A stretch of 64,000 bases of DNA from JAXJSP01 sp036310005 (GCA_036310005.1 JAXJSP010000038.1:1-64000); one strand, 5' to 3'; positions 16,055 through 26,307 are shown, counted from the first letter of the stretch. Numbers and translations: made by a program. The notes: a model not told the origin generated them from the letters alone.

Positions 16055-17725
16055 TTAGAATAAACCGCTGATGTTTCCTTGTGAGTCAACATCAATTTTT
16101 TCCGCCGCGGGAACTTTAGGAAGTCCCGGCATTGTCATAATATCGCCCGTAAGCACTACTACAAAGCCCGCACCGGCTGAAACTTTAACATTTTTGACTG
16201 TTACGGTAAAGTTTTCGGGCGCGCCTAATTTAGTAGCATCATCGGAGAATGAATACTGTGTCTTTGCAATACAAACAGGGCATTTTCCAAAACCTAAAGC
16301 CTCAAGTTGCTCAATTTGTTTTAAAGCAGCCGGCAGATAGTTTACACCGTCGCCTCCGTATACTTTTGTAACAACTGCATTAATCTTGTCTTTGAGTGAG
16401 TCCTCGCTGTTGTATGAGTAAGTAAAGTCTGAATTATCCTGTTCGCAAAGGGATATAACTTCTCTTGCAAGAGCCTCACCGCCCTTGCCCCCGTCAGCCC
16501 ATACAGTAGAGAGCACTACATTAACACCGAGTTGTTTGCACTTTTCAATAATCAAGTCAACTTCCCTGTCGGTGTCGGTCGGGAATCGGTTTACTGCAAC
16601 AACAGAGGGGAGTTTATAGACATTTTTAATGTTTGATACATGGCGCAATAAGTTCGGAATACCTTTTTCAAGCGCCTCAAGATTTTCGCTGTTAAGTTCG
16701 CTTTTATTAAGACCGCCATGCATTTTCAAAGCCCTTATTGTAGCAACTACAACAACTGCGTTCGGTTTTAGGCCGGCCATTCGGCATTTAATATCAAGGA
16801 ATTTTTCTGCGCCGAGATCACCGCCGAAGCCCGCTTCGGTTACAGCGTAATCGCCTAAATGCATAGCCATTCTTGTAGCCATTACGGAGTTGCAACCGTG
16901 TGCAATATTCGCAAACGGACCACCGTGTACGAAACTCGGAGTCCCCTCTAAAGTCTGAACAAGGTTCGGCTTAATCGCATCTTTTAATAAAGCCGCCATA
17001 GCGCCTACCGCTTTTAATTGGCCCGCGGTAACAGGCTCGTTGTCATAAGTGTAGCCGACAATGATTTTTGATAAGCGATCTTTTAAGTCATCAATCGAAG
17101 ACGCAAGACAGAAAATCGCCATAATTTCAGATGCAACCGTAATATCATATCCGTCTTCTCTGGGTACTCCGTTAATTTTTCCGCCGAGTCCGTCAACAAC
17201 ATTTCTTAACTGCCTGTCATTCATATCGACACAGCGCTTCCAGGTGATTTTTCTCGGGTCAATACCGAGCGCGTTGCCCTGATGAATGTGATTGTCAAGC
17301 ATAGCGGCAAGCAGATTGTTTGCCGCACCTATTGCGTGAAAATCACCTGTAAAATGCAGATTAATGTCTTCCATCGGTACAACCTGTGCGTAACCGCCGC
17401 CGGCGGCACCGCCCTTAATACCGAATACAGGGCCGAGTGAAGGCTCTCTTAATGCAACAACAACATTTTTGCCGATTCTTTTAAGTCCGTCTGCAAGACC
17501 GATAGTTGTTGTGGTTTTACCCTCGCCCGCGGGGGTAGGAGTCATAGCGGTAACTAAAATAAGTTTAGCATTTTTAGATTTTGAGTTGTTCAACAGATTG
17601 TAGTCAACCTTTGCTTTGTACTTTCCGTACTGTTCAAGGTATTCGTCGGGAATACCGATTTTTTCTGCAATTTTAACAATAGGCTCCATTGTACAACTTT
17701 GTGCTATTTCAATATCTGTTTTCAT
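16055..17725 (-). CDS. fhs: Formate--tetrahydrofolate ligase
   Basis: This ligase makes 10-formyl-THF from formate, THF and ATP. The 556-residue length is normal. The P-loop TPTPAGEGKTTTTIGLADGL (~residue 62), the REPSLGPVFGIKGGAAGGG motif and the ITWKRCVDMNDR segment are all intact. AAGGGTG precedes the ATG, 11 nt after the purL stop. As the last gene of the purine operon it would supply the formyl donor used by PurN and the AICAR transformylase, which fits its position. Fhs is also the entry step of the acetogenic methyl branch, but nothing else here points to acetogenesis. Confidence 0.96.
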   Translation of the reverse strand: MKTDIEIAQSCTMEPIVKIAEKIGIPDEYLEQYGKYKAKVDYNLLNNSKSKNAKLILVTAMTPTPAGEGKTTTTIGLADGLKRIGKNVVVALREPSLGPVFGIKGGAAGGGYAQVVPMEDINLHFTGDFHAIGAANNLLAAMLDNHIHQGNALGIDPRKITWKRCVDMNDRQLRNVVDGLGGKINGVPREDGYDITVASEIMAIFCLASSIDDLKDRLSKIIVGYTYDNEPVTAGQLKAVGAMAALLKDAIKPNLVQTLEGTPSFVHGGPFANIAHGCNSVMATRMAMHLGDYAVTEAGFGGDLGAEKFLDIKCRMAGLKPNAVVVVATIRALKMHGGLNKSELNSENLEALEKGIPNLLRHVSNIKNVYKLPSVVAVNRFPTDTDREVDLIIEKCKQLGVNVVLSTVWADGGKGGEALAREVISLCEQDNSDFTYSYNSEDSLKDKINAVVTKVYGGDGVNYLPAALKQIEQLEALGFGKCPVCIAKTQYSFSDDATKLGAPENFTVTVKNVKVSAGAGFVVVLTGDIMTMPGLPKVPAAEKIDVDSQGNISGLF

Positions 17726-17736
17726 CTTGACACCCT

Positions 17737-20700
17737 TTATTTAAAATATTTTACTGCCGAGCGGAACATTTTAATATCATATTCGCCTACGACATTTTTA
17801 TAAAGTAAATTGCCTTTTCTTTCGCTGTGTCCCATTTTACCGAATACTCTGCCGTCAGGAGAGGTAATACCCTCGATAGCAAAAGCGGAGTTGTTGGGGT
17901 TGAATCTTATATCCGAGGTGGGAACAGAATCTAAATCAACATATTGAGTTGCAATTTGTCCGTTGTCGTTTAACTGTTTTACAACCTCATCGCTTGCGTA
18001 AAATCTGCCCTCTCCGTGTGAAATCGGCACATTGTAAACTTCCCCGACTTTCGTCTCGGCAAGCCAAGGCGACATATTTGAAGTTACCATTGTTCTTACA
18101 ATCTTTGACTGATGTCTGCCGATTGTGTTGAAAGTAAGTGTCGGAGAGTTTTTGTCGGTATCAATAATTTTTCCGTAAGGCACAAGACCTAATTTGATAA
18201 GCGCCTGGAAACCGTTACAAATACCCGCCATAAGTCCGTCGCGGTTTTCAAGCAAGTCGGTAATAGCATCTTTAATGTCAGCGTTTGATAAAAATGCTGT
18301 GATAAATTTACCCGAACCGTCAGGCTCGTCACCGCCTGAAAAACCGCCCGGTAAAAATACTATCTGCGAATCTCTTACCGATGCAGCAAATTCTTCTACA
18401 GATTTTGCAATACCCTGCGAAGATAAGTTGTTAAGCACCGTAATAACAGGCTCTGCTCCTGCATCCGCAAAGGCTTTTGCAGAGTCATATTCGCAGTTGG
18501 TACCGGGGAAAACAGGGATGGCAACCTTTGGTTTTGCAACCTTGATATTAGCCGAAGTTAATATTGCGGGTTTTGATTTTGCAACGCTTATATCTTTGCT
18601 TTGCTGATTGATGTTGCAAGGATATACGCTTTCAAGTTTGTTTTCATAAATTGCTTGCAAATCGGCTAAATCAATATCGCAGTTTTTATAAGTGAATTTA
18701 TATTCATCACTTACGCTGCCTATAAGAGTGCCGAAGTCTAATTCTTTTGTGCTTTCAACAATAAATGCTCCGTAATTATAGCCGAATAATGTATCAAGAC
18801 TTACATCGCTGAAATTAAAGCCTAAACGGTTACCCAGCGACATTTTAAGCACCGCTTCCGCAATACCGCCCATAGTCGGTGTGTAGCACGAAACTGCGGT
18901 TTTATCCTGTAAAAGCGAATAAACGGTATCGAATATTTTAAGCAGAGATTCTGTTTTCGGCAGTCCCGTTGAATCTTTTTCGGGCGCGATTAAATAAACT
19001 TTGTTGCCTGACTTTTTAAATTCGTTTGATACAATTTCGCTCGCATCGGCTGTGGTAATTGCGAAAGATACGAGAGTAGGAGGCACATCAATATCTTCAA
19101 AGCTGCCGCTCATTGAGTCTTTGCCGCCGATTGATGCAATCTTTAAATTCATCTGAGCATCAAACGCACCGAGTAAGGCGGAAAAAGGCTTGCCCCAACG
19201 CTTTGCATCTTTTAAAGGCTTTTCAAAGTATTCCTGGAATGTAAGATAAACATCCTCGAATTTTGCGCCTGTTGCAATAAGTTTGCAAACAGATTCAATT
19301 ACTGCAAGATAAGCACCGTGATACGGGCTTTTCTGTGTGATAAACGGGTTGTATCCCCATGCCATAACGGTTGATGTGTCTGTGTGGTTTTTCTCAACCG
19401 ATACTTTGTGTACCATAGCCTGTATAGGAGTAAGTTGATATTTACCGCCAAAGGGCATCAATACCGTTCCCGCACCGATTGAGGAGTCGAATTTTTCGCT
19501 GAGTCCTTTTTTAGAGCATATATTCAGGTCGTCAGCCAATGCCTTGATTCCGCTTTCAAAATCAGATGGTATTTCTTTTTCTGAAAGTTCTGCTTTTGTA
19601 AGTAAAATATCAATGTGCTTTTCCGCACCGTTTGAATTTAAAAATTCTCTTGAAATATCAACAATCGTTTTACCGTTCCAGACCATTTTAAGTCTGGGCT
19701 CTTTTGTTATTACCGCAACCTGAGTTGCCTCTAAATTTTCTTTGAGTGCCGCTTCGCAGAAGGCCTCAACATCTTTCGGCTCAACTACTACTGCCATTCG
19801 CTCTTGCGACTCGCTTATTGCGATTTCGGTTCCGTCAAGCCCCTGATATTTTTTTGGTACTTTGTTTAAATCAATAATAAGACCGTCTGCAAGTTCACCT
19901 ATTGCGACACTTACACCGCCCGCGCCAAAGTCATTACAACGCTTGATAAGTTTTGTAACTTCCTTGTTTCTAAACAGTCTTTGTAATTTTCTTTCTTCGG
20001 GCGCGTTACCTTTTTGAACTTCGGCACCGCAATTTTCAAGCGAAGATACATCGTGCGATTTTGAAGAGCCTGTTGCACCGCCGCAACCGTCTCTGCCTGT
20101 TCTGCCGCCGAGCAAGATTACAACATCGTCGGGAGAGGGCACTTCTCTGCGTACATTTTCCTGCGGAGCCGCAGCAACGACCGCGCCGATTTCAAGGCGT
20201 TTTGCGGCATAGCCCTCGTGATAAATCTCATCTACCATACCGGTTGCAAGCCCGATTTGATTGCCGTATGATGAATAACCGTTTGCAGCGGTAGTGACAA
20301 TTTTCTTTTGCGGCAATTTGCCTTTGATAGTCTGCTCAACGGGTTTTAACGGGTCGGCAGCACCTGTAACACGCATAGCGGCATAAACATACGCTCTGCC
20401 TGAAAGCGGGTCTCTTATAGCGCCGCCGATACAGGTTGCAGCACCGCCGAAAGGCTCAATTTCAGTCGGATGATTGTGTGTTTCGTTTTTGAAAAGCAAC
20501 AACCATTTTTCATCACCGTTTTCGGTTTTAACATTAATCTTTACCGTGCATGCGTTGATTTCTTCCGACTCGTCTAATTTTTCAAGTAAGCCTTGCTTTT
20601 TAAGGCATTTAGTTGCAATAGTTGCAACATCCATTAAGTTTACAGGCTTTGTTCTGTTTAATTCTTTTCTTGCGTTTTTATAACGCTCAAATGATTTTTG

Positions 20701-21423
20701 TAAGTTTTCATCTTCAAAACTGACATTGTCAACAGTAGTAAGAAAAGTTGTGTGCCTACAATGGTCAGACCAGTATGTATCTATCATTCTGATTTCGGTA
20801 ATTGTAGGATCACGTTTTTCGCTTATAAAATAATCTCTGCAAAAACGCAAATCGTCATCATCCATAGCAAGACCTAAGTTCTTGACCATTAATTTAAGTT
20901 CGTCTTCGCTCATATTGATAAAGCCCGTTAAGGTGTCAACGGTTGTGGGGATGTCCACTTTGTCGGCAAGAGTATCAAATTTTTCCATTGATGCCTCTCT
21001 TGACTCAACGGGGTTTATAACAAAGTGCTTGATTTTATCAATATCTTCTGCGGACAAATCGCCCTTTAAAAGATAAACCTTTGCGGTTTTAACGGTAGGT
21101 TTGTCGCCGCAGGAAATAAGTTGGATACATTGTGCGGCGCTGTCAGCACGCTGGTCAAACTGACCGGGTAAGTATTCGCTTACAAAATAGTTGTAACCGT
21201 CGGTGTCAACATCTTCGCTTACTGTATCAAGTTGCGGCTCCGAAAAAACCTTACTAACCGATAAATTAAACAGTTTCTCACTGATGTTTTCAACATCATA
21301 ACGGTTAATTACTCTGACTTGCTCTAAATTCTTGACTTGAAGAAAAGATTTTGCTTCGTTTAAAAGAGAGTTTGCTTCATGAGCAAGTTCAGATTTTTTC
21401 TCAACATATATTCTGTATACCAT
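17737..21423 (-). CDS. purL: Phosphoribosylformylglycinamidine synthase (single-chain)
   Basis: This enzyme converts FGAR to FGAM with glutamine and ATP. The 1228-residue single chain is the large form found in many Clostridia, not the PurS-PurL-PurQ complex of Bacillus. In order are an N-terminal PurS-like region, two AIR-synthase-type halves (including NETHNHPTEIEPFGGAATCIGG around residue 316), and a C-terminal class I glutaminase. The glutaminase begins FPGTNCEYD and has the nucleophile in MAGICNGFQ and the His/Glu in SHGEGRF. AAAGGAG precedes the ATG, 3 nt after purD. All key residues appear present. Confidence 0.95.
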   Translation of the reverse strand: MVYRIYVEKKSELAHEANSLLNEAKSFLQVKNLEQVRVINRYDVENISEKLFNLSVSKVFSEPQLDTVSEDVDTDGYNYFVSEYLPGQFDQRADSAAQCIQLISCGDKPTVKTAKVYLLKGDLSAEDIDKIKHFVINPVESREASMEKFDTLADKVDIPTTVDTLTGFINMSEDELKLMVKNLGLAMDDDDLRFCRDYFISEKRDPTITEIRMIDTYWSDHCRHTTFLTTVDNVSFEDENLQKSFERYKNARKELNRTKPVNLMDVATIATKCLKKQGLLEKLDESEEINACTVKINVKTENGDEKWLLLFKNETHNHPTEIEPFGGAATCIGGAIRDPLSGRAYVYAAMRVTGAADPLKPVEQTIKGKLPQKKIVTTAANGYSSYGNQIGLATGMVDEIYHEGYAAKRLEIGAVVAAAPQENVRREVPSPDDVVILLGGRTGRDGCGGATGSSKSHDVSSLENCGAEVQKGNAPEERKLQRLFRNKEVTKLIKRCNDFGAGGVSVAIGELADGLIIDLNKVPKKYQGLDGTEIAISESQERMAVVVEPKDVEAFCEAALKENLEATQVAVITKEPRLKMVWNGKTIVDISREFLNSNGAEKHIDILLTKAELSEKEIPSDFESGIKALADDLNICSKKGLSEKFDSSIGAGTVLMPFGGKYQLTPIQAMVHKVSVEKNHTDTSTVMAWGYNPFITQKSPYHGAYLAVIESVCKLIATGAKFEDVYLTFQEYFEKPLKDAKRWGKPFSALLGAFDAQMNLKIASIGGKDSMSGSFEDIDVPPTLVSFAITTADASEIVSNEFKKSGNKVYLIAPEKDSTGLPKTESLLKIFDTVYSLLQDKTAVSCYTPTMGGIAEAVLKMSLGNRLGFNFSDVSLDTLFGYNYGAFIVESTKELDFGTLIGSVSDEYKFTYKNCDIDLADLQAIYENKLESVYPCNINQQSKDISVAKSKPAILTSANIKVAKPKVAIPVFPGTNCEYDSAKAFADAGAEPVITVLNNLSSQGIAKSVEEFAASVRDSQIVFLPGGFSGGDEPDGSGKFITAFLSNADIKDAITDLLENRDGLMAGICNGFQALIKLGLVPYGKIIDTDKNSPTLTFNTIGRHQSKIVRTMVTSNMSPWLAETKVGEVYNVPISHGEGRFYASDEVVKQLNDNGQIATQYVDLDSVPTSDIRFNPNNSAFAIEGITSPDGRVFGKMGHSERKGNLLYKNVVGEYDIKMFRSAVKYFK

Positions 21424-21426
21424 TTT

Positions 21427-22695
21427 CTATTCTCCTTTTAATGCTTTAGAGCCGATATCTTTACGCCATACAGCGTTTTTAAACTTTATTTTATCTACAA
21501 GCAAGTATGCAGACTTAACTGCATCTTTTAAACTGTTTTCAACAGCAGTTGCACCGAGCACTCTGCCTCCGGCAGTTACGGTAACACCGTTTACATCTTT
21601 TGCGCCCGCAATAAAAATATGTTCGTTTTGTTTTAAATCAACAGGGAGTTTGATTTCAAAACCCGTTTCGTATTTTATAGGATAACCGTCTGATGCCATT
21701 ACAACGCAAGCGGCGCTGCTGTCTGAAAATACTACAGGCGTACTTTCAAGAGTTTCAGACTCGGTTGCCATCATTATTTCAAGCAAGTCGCTCTTAAGTA
21801 AAGGCAATACAACCTGAGTTTCGGGATCACCGAAACGACAGTTATATTCAATAACTTTAGGTCCGTTTTCTGTCAGCATAAGTCCGAAATATAAACATCC
21901 TTTAAACGGTCTGCCCTCACTGTTCATAGCATTGATTGTAGGAATAAAAATTTCATCCGTACATCTTTTTGCAACCTGTTTTGTGTAATAGGGGTTTGGA
22001 GCAATAGTTCCCATACCGCCTGTATTGGGACCTTTATCATTATCATAAATGCGTTTGTGGTCCATTGATGACACCATAGGCTTTATGCATTTTGAGTCGG
22101 TAAAGCAAAGAACGGACACCTCGGGGCCTGTCAAATATTCTTCGATTACAACATTATTGCCGCTTTCACCGAAAATCTTATCTTGCATTATTGAGCGAAT
22201 GGCATCCTTTGCCGCCTTTTTATCTTCCGCTATTGTAACACCCTTGCCGAGTGCCAGACCGTCTGCTTTGATAACGGTAGGGTACGCACAGGTGTTAAGA
22301 TATTCTAAAGCCTTATCCATCTCGGAAAATACTTCATACTGCGCGGTAGGAATGTTGTATTTTTTCATAAGATTTTTTGAGAAAACCTTACTGCCTTCAA
22401 TGATTGCAGCCTTTTTGTCGGGACCGAAACATCTGACACCGATTTCATTTAACGCGTCAACCGCGCCGAGTACCAACGGGTCATCGGGTGCGACAACAGC
22501 AAAATCAATCTTGTTTTCCTTTGCAAAGTTTACAATGCCGCTTATATCTTTTGCACCGATATTTACACAGGTTGCATCATTTTTCATTCCGGCATTTCCC
22601 GGTAATGCAAAAATTTGTGATACATTTTTATTTTCTTTGATTTTCTTAATTATTGCATGTTCACGACCGCCGCCGCCAACTACCATAATTTTCAT
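21427..22695 (-). CDS. purD: Phosphoribosylamine--glycine ligase
   Basis: PurD joins glycine to phosphoribosylamine in the second purine step. The start is placed at 22695 (MKIMVVGGGGREHAI), because AAGGAG lies 8 nt upstream and the extra 25 residues of the longer frame lie inside the purH end and lack family features. The resulting 422-residue ATP-grasp protein shows the N-terminal glycine-rich loop, the GLALGKGV lysine segment, TGPEVSVLCF and the metal-binding EYNCRFGDPETQVVLP motif. It is the expected length and lies between purH and purL. Confidence 0.95.
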   Translation of the reverse strand: MKIMVVGGGGREHAIIKKIKENKNVSQIFALPGNAGMKNDATCVNIGAKDISGIVNFAKENKIDFAVVAPDDPLVLGAVDALNEIGVRCFGPDKKAAIIEGSKVFSKNLMKKYNIPTAQYEVFSEMDKALEYLNTCAYPTVIKADGLALGKGVTIAEDKKAAKDAIRSIMQDKIFGESGNNVVIEEYLTGPEVSVLCFTDSKCIKPMVSSMDHKRIYDNDKGPNTGGMGTIAPNPYYTKQVAKRCTDEIFIPTINAMNSEGRPFKGCLYFGLMLTENGPKVIEYNCRFGDPETQVVLPLLKSDLLEIMMATESETLESTPVVFSDSSAACVVMASDGYPIKYETGFEIKLPVDLKQNEHIFIAGAKDVNGVTVTAGGRVLGATAVENSLKDAVKSAYLLVDKIKFKNAVWRKDIGSKALKGE

Positions 22696-22709
22696 ATTAG
22701 TACTCCTTA

Positions 22710-23894
22710 TCAATGATGGAAAAGTCGCATACCTGTAAACGACATTACAATACCGTATTTGTCGCAACATTCAATTACCAAATCGTCTCTGATTGAGCCG
22801 CCCGGCTCTGCAATATATTTAACACCGCTTTTGTAAGCGCGTTCAATGTTGTCGCTAAACGGGAAGAAAGCATCCGAGCCTACCGATACACCGTCAATGG
22901 ATGCAAGATACTCTTTTTTGTCCTGGTTGGTTAAATACTCGGGCTGATATTTAAAATATTTCTGCCAATTTCCGTCAGCGCAAACATCTTCTTCGTTACC
23001 GTTGATGTAACCGTCAATAACATTATCCCTGTCAGGTCTGCCGAGTGTATCAAGGAAAGGAAGATTGAGTACTTTGTCGTGCTGGCGCAAAAACCAGGTG
23101 TCAGCCTTGCTGCCCGCAAGACGGGTACAGTGAATTCTTGACTGCTGGCCGGCGCCTACACCGATAGCCTGTCCGTCATAAGCAAAACAAACGGAGTTTG
23201 ACTGAGTGTATTTTAATGTGATAAGAGAAATGATTAAATCTCTTTTTGCGTTGTCGGGCAAGTCTTTGTTTTTTGTAACAATATTTGAAAGAAGTTCGCT
23301 GTTTATTTCAAAATTATTTCTGCCTTGTTCAAAAGTAATACCGAAAACCTGTTTTGTTTCCTGTACTTCGGGGACATAGTTTTCGTCAATTTTAACTATG
23401 TTGTAGTTACCCTTTCTTTTTGTTCTTAAAATTTCAAGCGCTTTGTCTGTGTAGCCCGGAGCGATTACTCCGTCAGACACTTCTCTTTTTAATAAAAGTG
23501 CGGTAGTTTCATCACAAACATCGCTTAATGCAACCCAGTCACCGAATGAGCACATGCGGTCCGTGCCTCTTGCTCTGGCATAAGCGCAGGCAATAGGTGA
23601 GTCATCCAGATTTTCAATATCATCAACAAAGCAAGCCTTTTTGAGTTTGTCCGACAGAGGAAGACCGACAGCGGCAGAAGTAGGACTTACATGCTTAAAC
23701 GATGCTGCACAGGCAAGGTGAGTCTGCTGCTTGATTTCTTTTACAAGTTGCCACGAGTTGAAGGCATCTAAAAAGTTAATGTAACCGGGTTTGCCGCCGA
23801 GAATTTCAATAGGAAGGTCCTGTCCGTTTGCCATATAAATTCTTGAAGGCTTCTGATTGGGGTTACAACCGTATTTAAGTTCAAATTCTATCAT
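22710..23894 (-). CDS. purH: Stand-alone AICAR transformylase (PurH C-terminal domain type)
   Basis: This enzyme formylates AICAR to FAICAR with 10-formyl-THF. The 394-residue protein contains only the transformylase fold and lacks the N-terminal MGS-like IMP cyclohydrolase domain of ordinary ~510-residue PurH. Motifs include LKYGCNPNQKPSR at the start, the ASFKHVSPTSAAVG segment with the catalytic Lys-His pair, GTDRMCSFGDW and the late VGAGQQSRIHC and AEPGGSIRDD motifs. The missing cyclohydrolase is supplied by the adjacent gene 23909-24628. The natural start is at 23894, so this is a family type and not a truncation. Confidence 0.92.
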   Translation of the reverse strand: MIEFELKYGCNPNQKPSRIYMANGQDLPIEILGGKPGYINFLDAFNSWQLVKEIKQQTHLACAASFKHVSPTSAAVGLPLSDKLKKACFVDDIENLDDSPIACAYARARGTDRMCSFGDWVALSDVCDETTALLLKREVSDGVIAPGYTDKALEILRTKRKGNYNIVKIDENYVPEVQETKQVFGITFEQGRNNFEINSELLSNIVTKNKDLPDNAKRDLIISLITLKYTQSNSVCFAYDGQAIGVGAGQQSRIHCTRLAGSKADTWFLRQHDKVLNLPFLDTLGRPDRDNVIDGYINGNEEDVCADGNWQKYFKYQPEYLTNQDKKEYLASIDGVSVGSDAFFPFSDNIERAYKSGVKYIAEPGGSIRDDLVIECCDKYGIVMSFTGMRLFHH

Positions 23895-23908
23895 TTTAAA
23901 TTCTCCTG

Positions 23909-24628
23909 TCAGTTGTTTTTGTTAATGATTATTTCTGTTGCCTTATCACCGTTAAGCGGTACACAGCGTACAAAAAGCGAAACCTTATTGTCTTCATTTA
24001 AATTTTCCCAGACTAAATCGGCAAGTTCTTTTGCTGTGTTCGGCAGACTTACCTCTTCAGGCTCTCCGTAAAAACTCGGGATAGGGTTACCGTCACACTT
24101 GTAAGTGTGAATAAAATGACCTGTTCCGTTTTCGGGAGCATTGTAGTCAAAGTAAAATCTTCGGCAAGACTCTCCCCGACCGTTTGCACTTTTTAAAATT
24201 GATAATTTATACTTAAACTCATTTTTATCAAAGTCATAATAAAGCGCACCTGAAATACGAGGGGTAAAGTTCGGAGCATCGGGCTCAAACTCTCTTGTGT
24301 CCAATGCATCATAAAAAGTCTTACCCTCTTTGATAAAATCGTAAACAGTGTTAGTCTGGTCACCGTTTGTAATAATATCAATATTTTCTAAATTCAAATA
24401 AGGGTTGTAAATTATAAGGCTCGGGTCTGAAAGCTTTGACTCATCAAAAGCCTTTGTTCTCATTCCCCCCTCAAAGCGTTCAAAAATACGGTTTCGGCTG
24501 TTTTCACTTCTGCCCATGATAAAATAAGCAATCATCGCGCTTTTTCCGTCTGCCGACTTGCCGACAACAATACCTCTGCCGGGATATGTATTTTCACTGA
24601 GTAACTGTTTTAAATCAAATAAAGCCAT
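23909..24628 (-). CDS. purO: PurO-like IMP cyclohydrolase
   Basis: The 239-residue protein resembles the IMP cyclohydrolase family first described in archaea (PurO), which closes FAICAR to IMP. Family-like stretches are the N-terminal YPGRGIVVGKSADGKSA with MGRSENSRNR, the ITNGDQTNT segment (~87), the EPDAPNFTPRISG motif (~115) and a compact alpha-beta-beta-alpha composition. It sits directly upstream of a PurH lacking its cyclohydrolase domain, so the two together replace bifunctional PurH. The assignment rests on motifs plus this complementary context. A role outside purines is unlikely. Confidence 0.85.
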   Translation of the reverse strand: MALFDLKQLLSENTYPGRGIVVGKSADGKSAMIAYFIMGRSENSRNRIFERFEGGMRTKAFDESKLSDPSLIIYNPYLNLENIDIITNGDQTNTVYDFIKEGKTFYDALDTREFEPDAPNFTPRISGALYYDFDKNEFKYKLSILKSANGRGESCRRFYFDYNAPENGTGHFIHTYKCDGNPIPSFYGEPEEVSLPNTAKELADLVWENLNEDNKVSLFVRCVPLNGDKATEIIINKNN

Positions 24629-24645
24629 TATTAATTCACCTGTAA

Positions 24646-25239
24646 TTATTTATTTATTGTTTTGCAGACTTTCTCCACAGCGAGAGGTAATATCTCCCAC
24701 TCCGCCTGCTGCATAACTCTTTTTTGCAAAGTTTCGGGCGTGTCGTTTTCTTCAATTTCAACCGCCTTTTGTAAAATGATTTTTCCTCCGTCGGGAATTT
24801 CATTTACAAAATGTACGGTAGCACCCGTAACTTTTACACCGTAATCAAGCGCCGCCTTATGTACTTTAAGCCCGTAATAACCCTCTCCGCAAAATGAGGG
24901 AATAAGTGAGGGATGCACATTTATAATTCTGTCTTTGTAAAGATTTGTGAAATTTTCACTCAAAATACACATAAAGCCCGCAAGTACGATAAGTTCAATA
25001 CTTTCTTTTTCAAGACATTCAATAATCTGCTGTTCAAAACAGGGGTTGCCCTTTTTTACAACAATTTCGGATTTAATTCCGGCGTTTTTTGCCCTTTGCA
25101 AAGCATAAGCGTTTTCGTTTGATGAAACTACGAGTTTAATCTCGCCGCTGTTGATAATTCCGCTGCTTTGCGCGTCTATTAATGCCTGTAAATTAGTGCC
25201 GCCGCCCGATACTAAAACCGCAATTTTTGTTTTCAGCAT
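24646..25239 (-). CDS. purN: Phosphoribosylglycinamide formyltransferase
   Basis: PurN transfers formyl from 10-formyl-THF to GAR. The 197-residue protein has the SGGGTNLQALIDA phosphate loop, the AGFMCILS folate-site segment and the catalytic INVHPSLIPSFCGEGYYG region with Asn-His, plus the GATVHFVNEIPDGG motif with the conserved late residues. It overlaps purM by 7 nt, indicating translational coupling, and precedes purO. Confidence 0.95.
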   Translation of the reverse strand: MLKTKIAVLVSGGGTNLQALIDAQSSGIINSGEIKLVVSSNENAYALQRAKNAGIKSEIVVKKGNPCFEQQIIECLEKESIELIVLAGFMCILSENFTNLYKDRIINVHPSLIPSFCGEGYYGLKVHKAALDYGVKVTGATVHFVNEIPDGGKIILQKAVEIEENDTPETLQKRVMQQAEWEILPLAVEKVCKTINK

Positions 25240-26273
25240 AAAATCATACCCTCATCAGACTTGACAACTTCGCCGATGATATATGCATCTTCTCCGTTAG
25301 CGCGCAAAATTTCGAGCGCCTTGTCTGTGTCGTTTTTATCAACAACAACGCTCATTCCGACACCCATATTGAATGTGTTATACATATCGCGCTCGGGTAT
25401 ATTGCCCGTTTTTTGAATTAAATTAAAAATGGGAAGTACCTTGATTGCAGATTTTTCTACTTTTGCACTCATACCCTTCGGCAAACTTCTCGGTATGTTT
25501 TCATAAAAACCGCCGCCTGTGATGTGAGATACAGATTTAACATTGATTTTCTCAAATAAAGCGGTCATAGGTTTAACATAAATTTTTGTAGGAGTGAGCA
25601 AGCATTCGGCGATTGATTTTCCGCCAAGTTCTGCAAGGGGAGTTTTAATGTCTGAATTTTCCACATCAAATACTTTTCTTACAAGAGAAAATCCGTTTGA
25701 ATGAACACCGCTTGAGGGTAATGCAATAATAACATCGCCTGCTTTTACATTTTCCTTGTTAATAATTTTATCTTTATCAACAACACCGACAGAAAAGCCC
25801 GCAAGGTCATATTCATCAACAGGATAAAAACCGGGCATTTCTGCTGTTTCACCGCCGATAAGGGCTGAGTTTGCCTGAACGCAACCCTCTGCAATACCTG
25901 AAACTATTGACGCTATTTTTTCGGGAACATTTTTACCGCAAGCAATATAGTCAAGGAAGAATAACGGTTTTGCACCGCAGCAAATAACATCGTTTACGCA
26001 CATAGCAACGCAGTCAATACCTACTGTGTCGTGCTTGTCCGTTAAAAATGCAATTTTAAGTTTTGTACCGACTCCGTCGGTGCCGCTTACAAGAACAGGA
26101 GTTTTAATGCCTGTAAGATTCGGCATAAAAAGACCGCCGAAACCGCCGATGTCAGAAACAACACCCTCGTTGTGAGTTCTTGCAATATGAGTTTTCATAA
26201 GTTCTACTGCTTTGTAGCCGGCTGTAATATCTACACCGGCGCTTGCATAACTGTCTGATTTTGAATTAATCAT
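25233..26273 (-). CDS. purM: Phosphoribosylformylglycinamidine cyclo-ligase
   Basis: PurM closes FGAM to AIR with ATP. The 346-residue length is typical. Seen are YASAGVDITAGYKAVELMK at the N-terminus, GTDGVGTKLKIAF (~65), GGETAEMPGFY (~140), LPSSGVHSNGFSLVRKV (~185) and HITGGGFYENIPR (~245). GGAG lies upstream of the ATG, 34 nt after the purE stop. It overlaps purN. Confidence 0.96.
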   Translation of the reverse strand: MINSKSDSYASAGVDITAGYKAVELMKTHIARTHNEGVVSDIGGFGGLFMPNLTGIKTPVLVSGTDGVGTKLKIAFLTDKHDTVGIDCVAMCVNDVICCGAKPLFFLDYIACGKNVPEKIASIVSGIAEGCVQANSALIGGETAEMPGFYPVDEYDLAGFSVGVVDKDKIINKENVKAGDVIIALPSSGVHSNGFSLVRKVFDVENSDIKTPLAELGGKSIAECLLTPTKIYVKPMTALFEKINVKSVSHITGGGFYENIPRSLPKGMSAKVEKSAIKVLPIFNLIQKTGNIPERDMYNTFNMGVGMSVVVDKNDTDKALEILRANGEDAYIIGEVVKSDEGMILC

Positions 26274-26307
26274 TTTCTTCTCCTTTACTTTGGCTTATTG
26301 CCTGATT

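Noticed and set aside
22049..22738. 229-codon frame on the plus strand opposite purD
   Set aside because: It is antisense to well-supported purD/purH coding sequence, has no convincing RBS and no family features.
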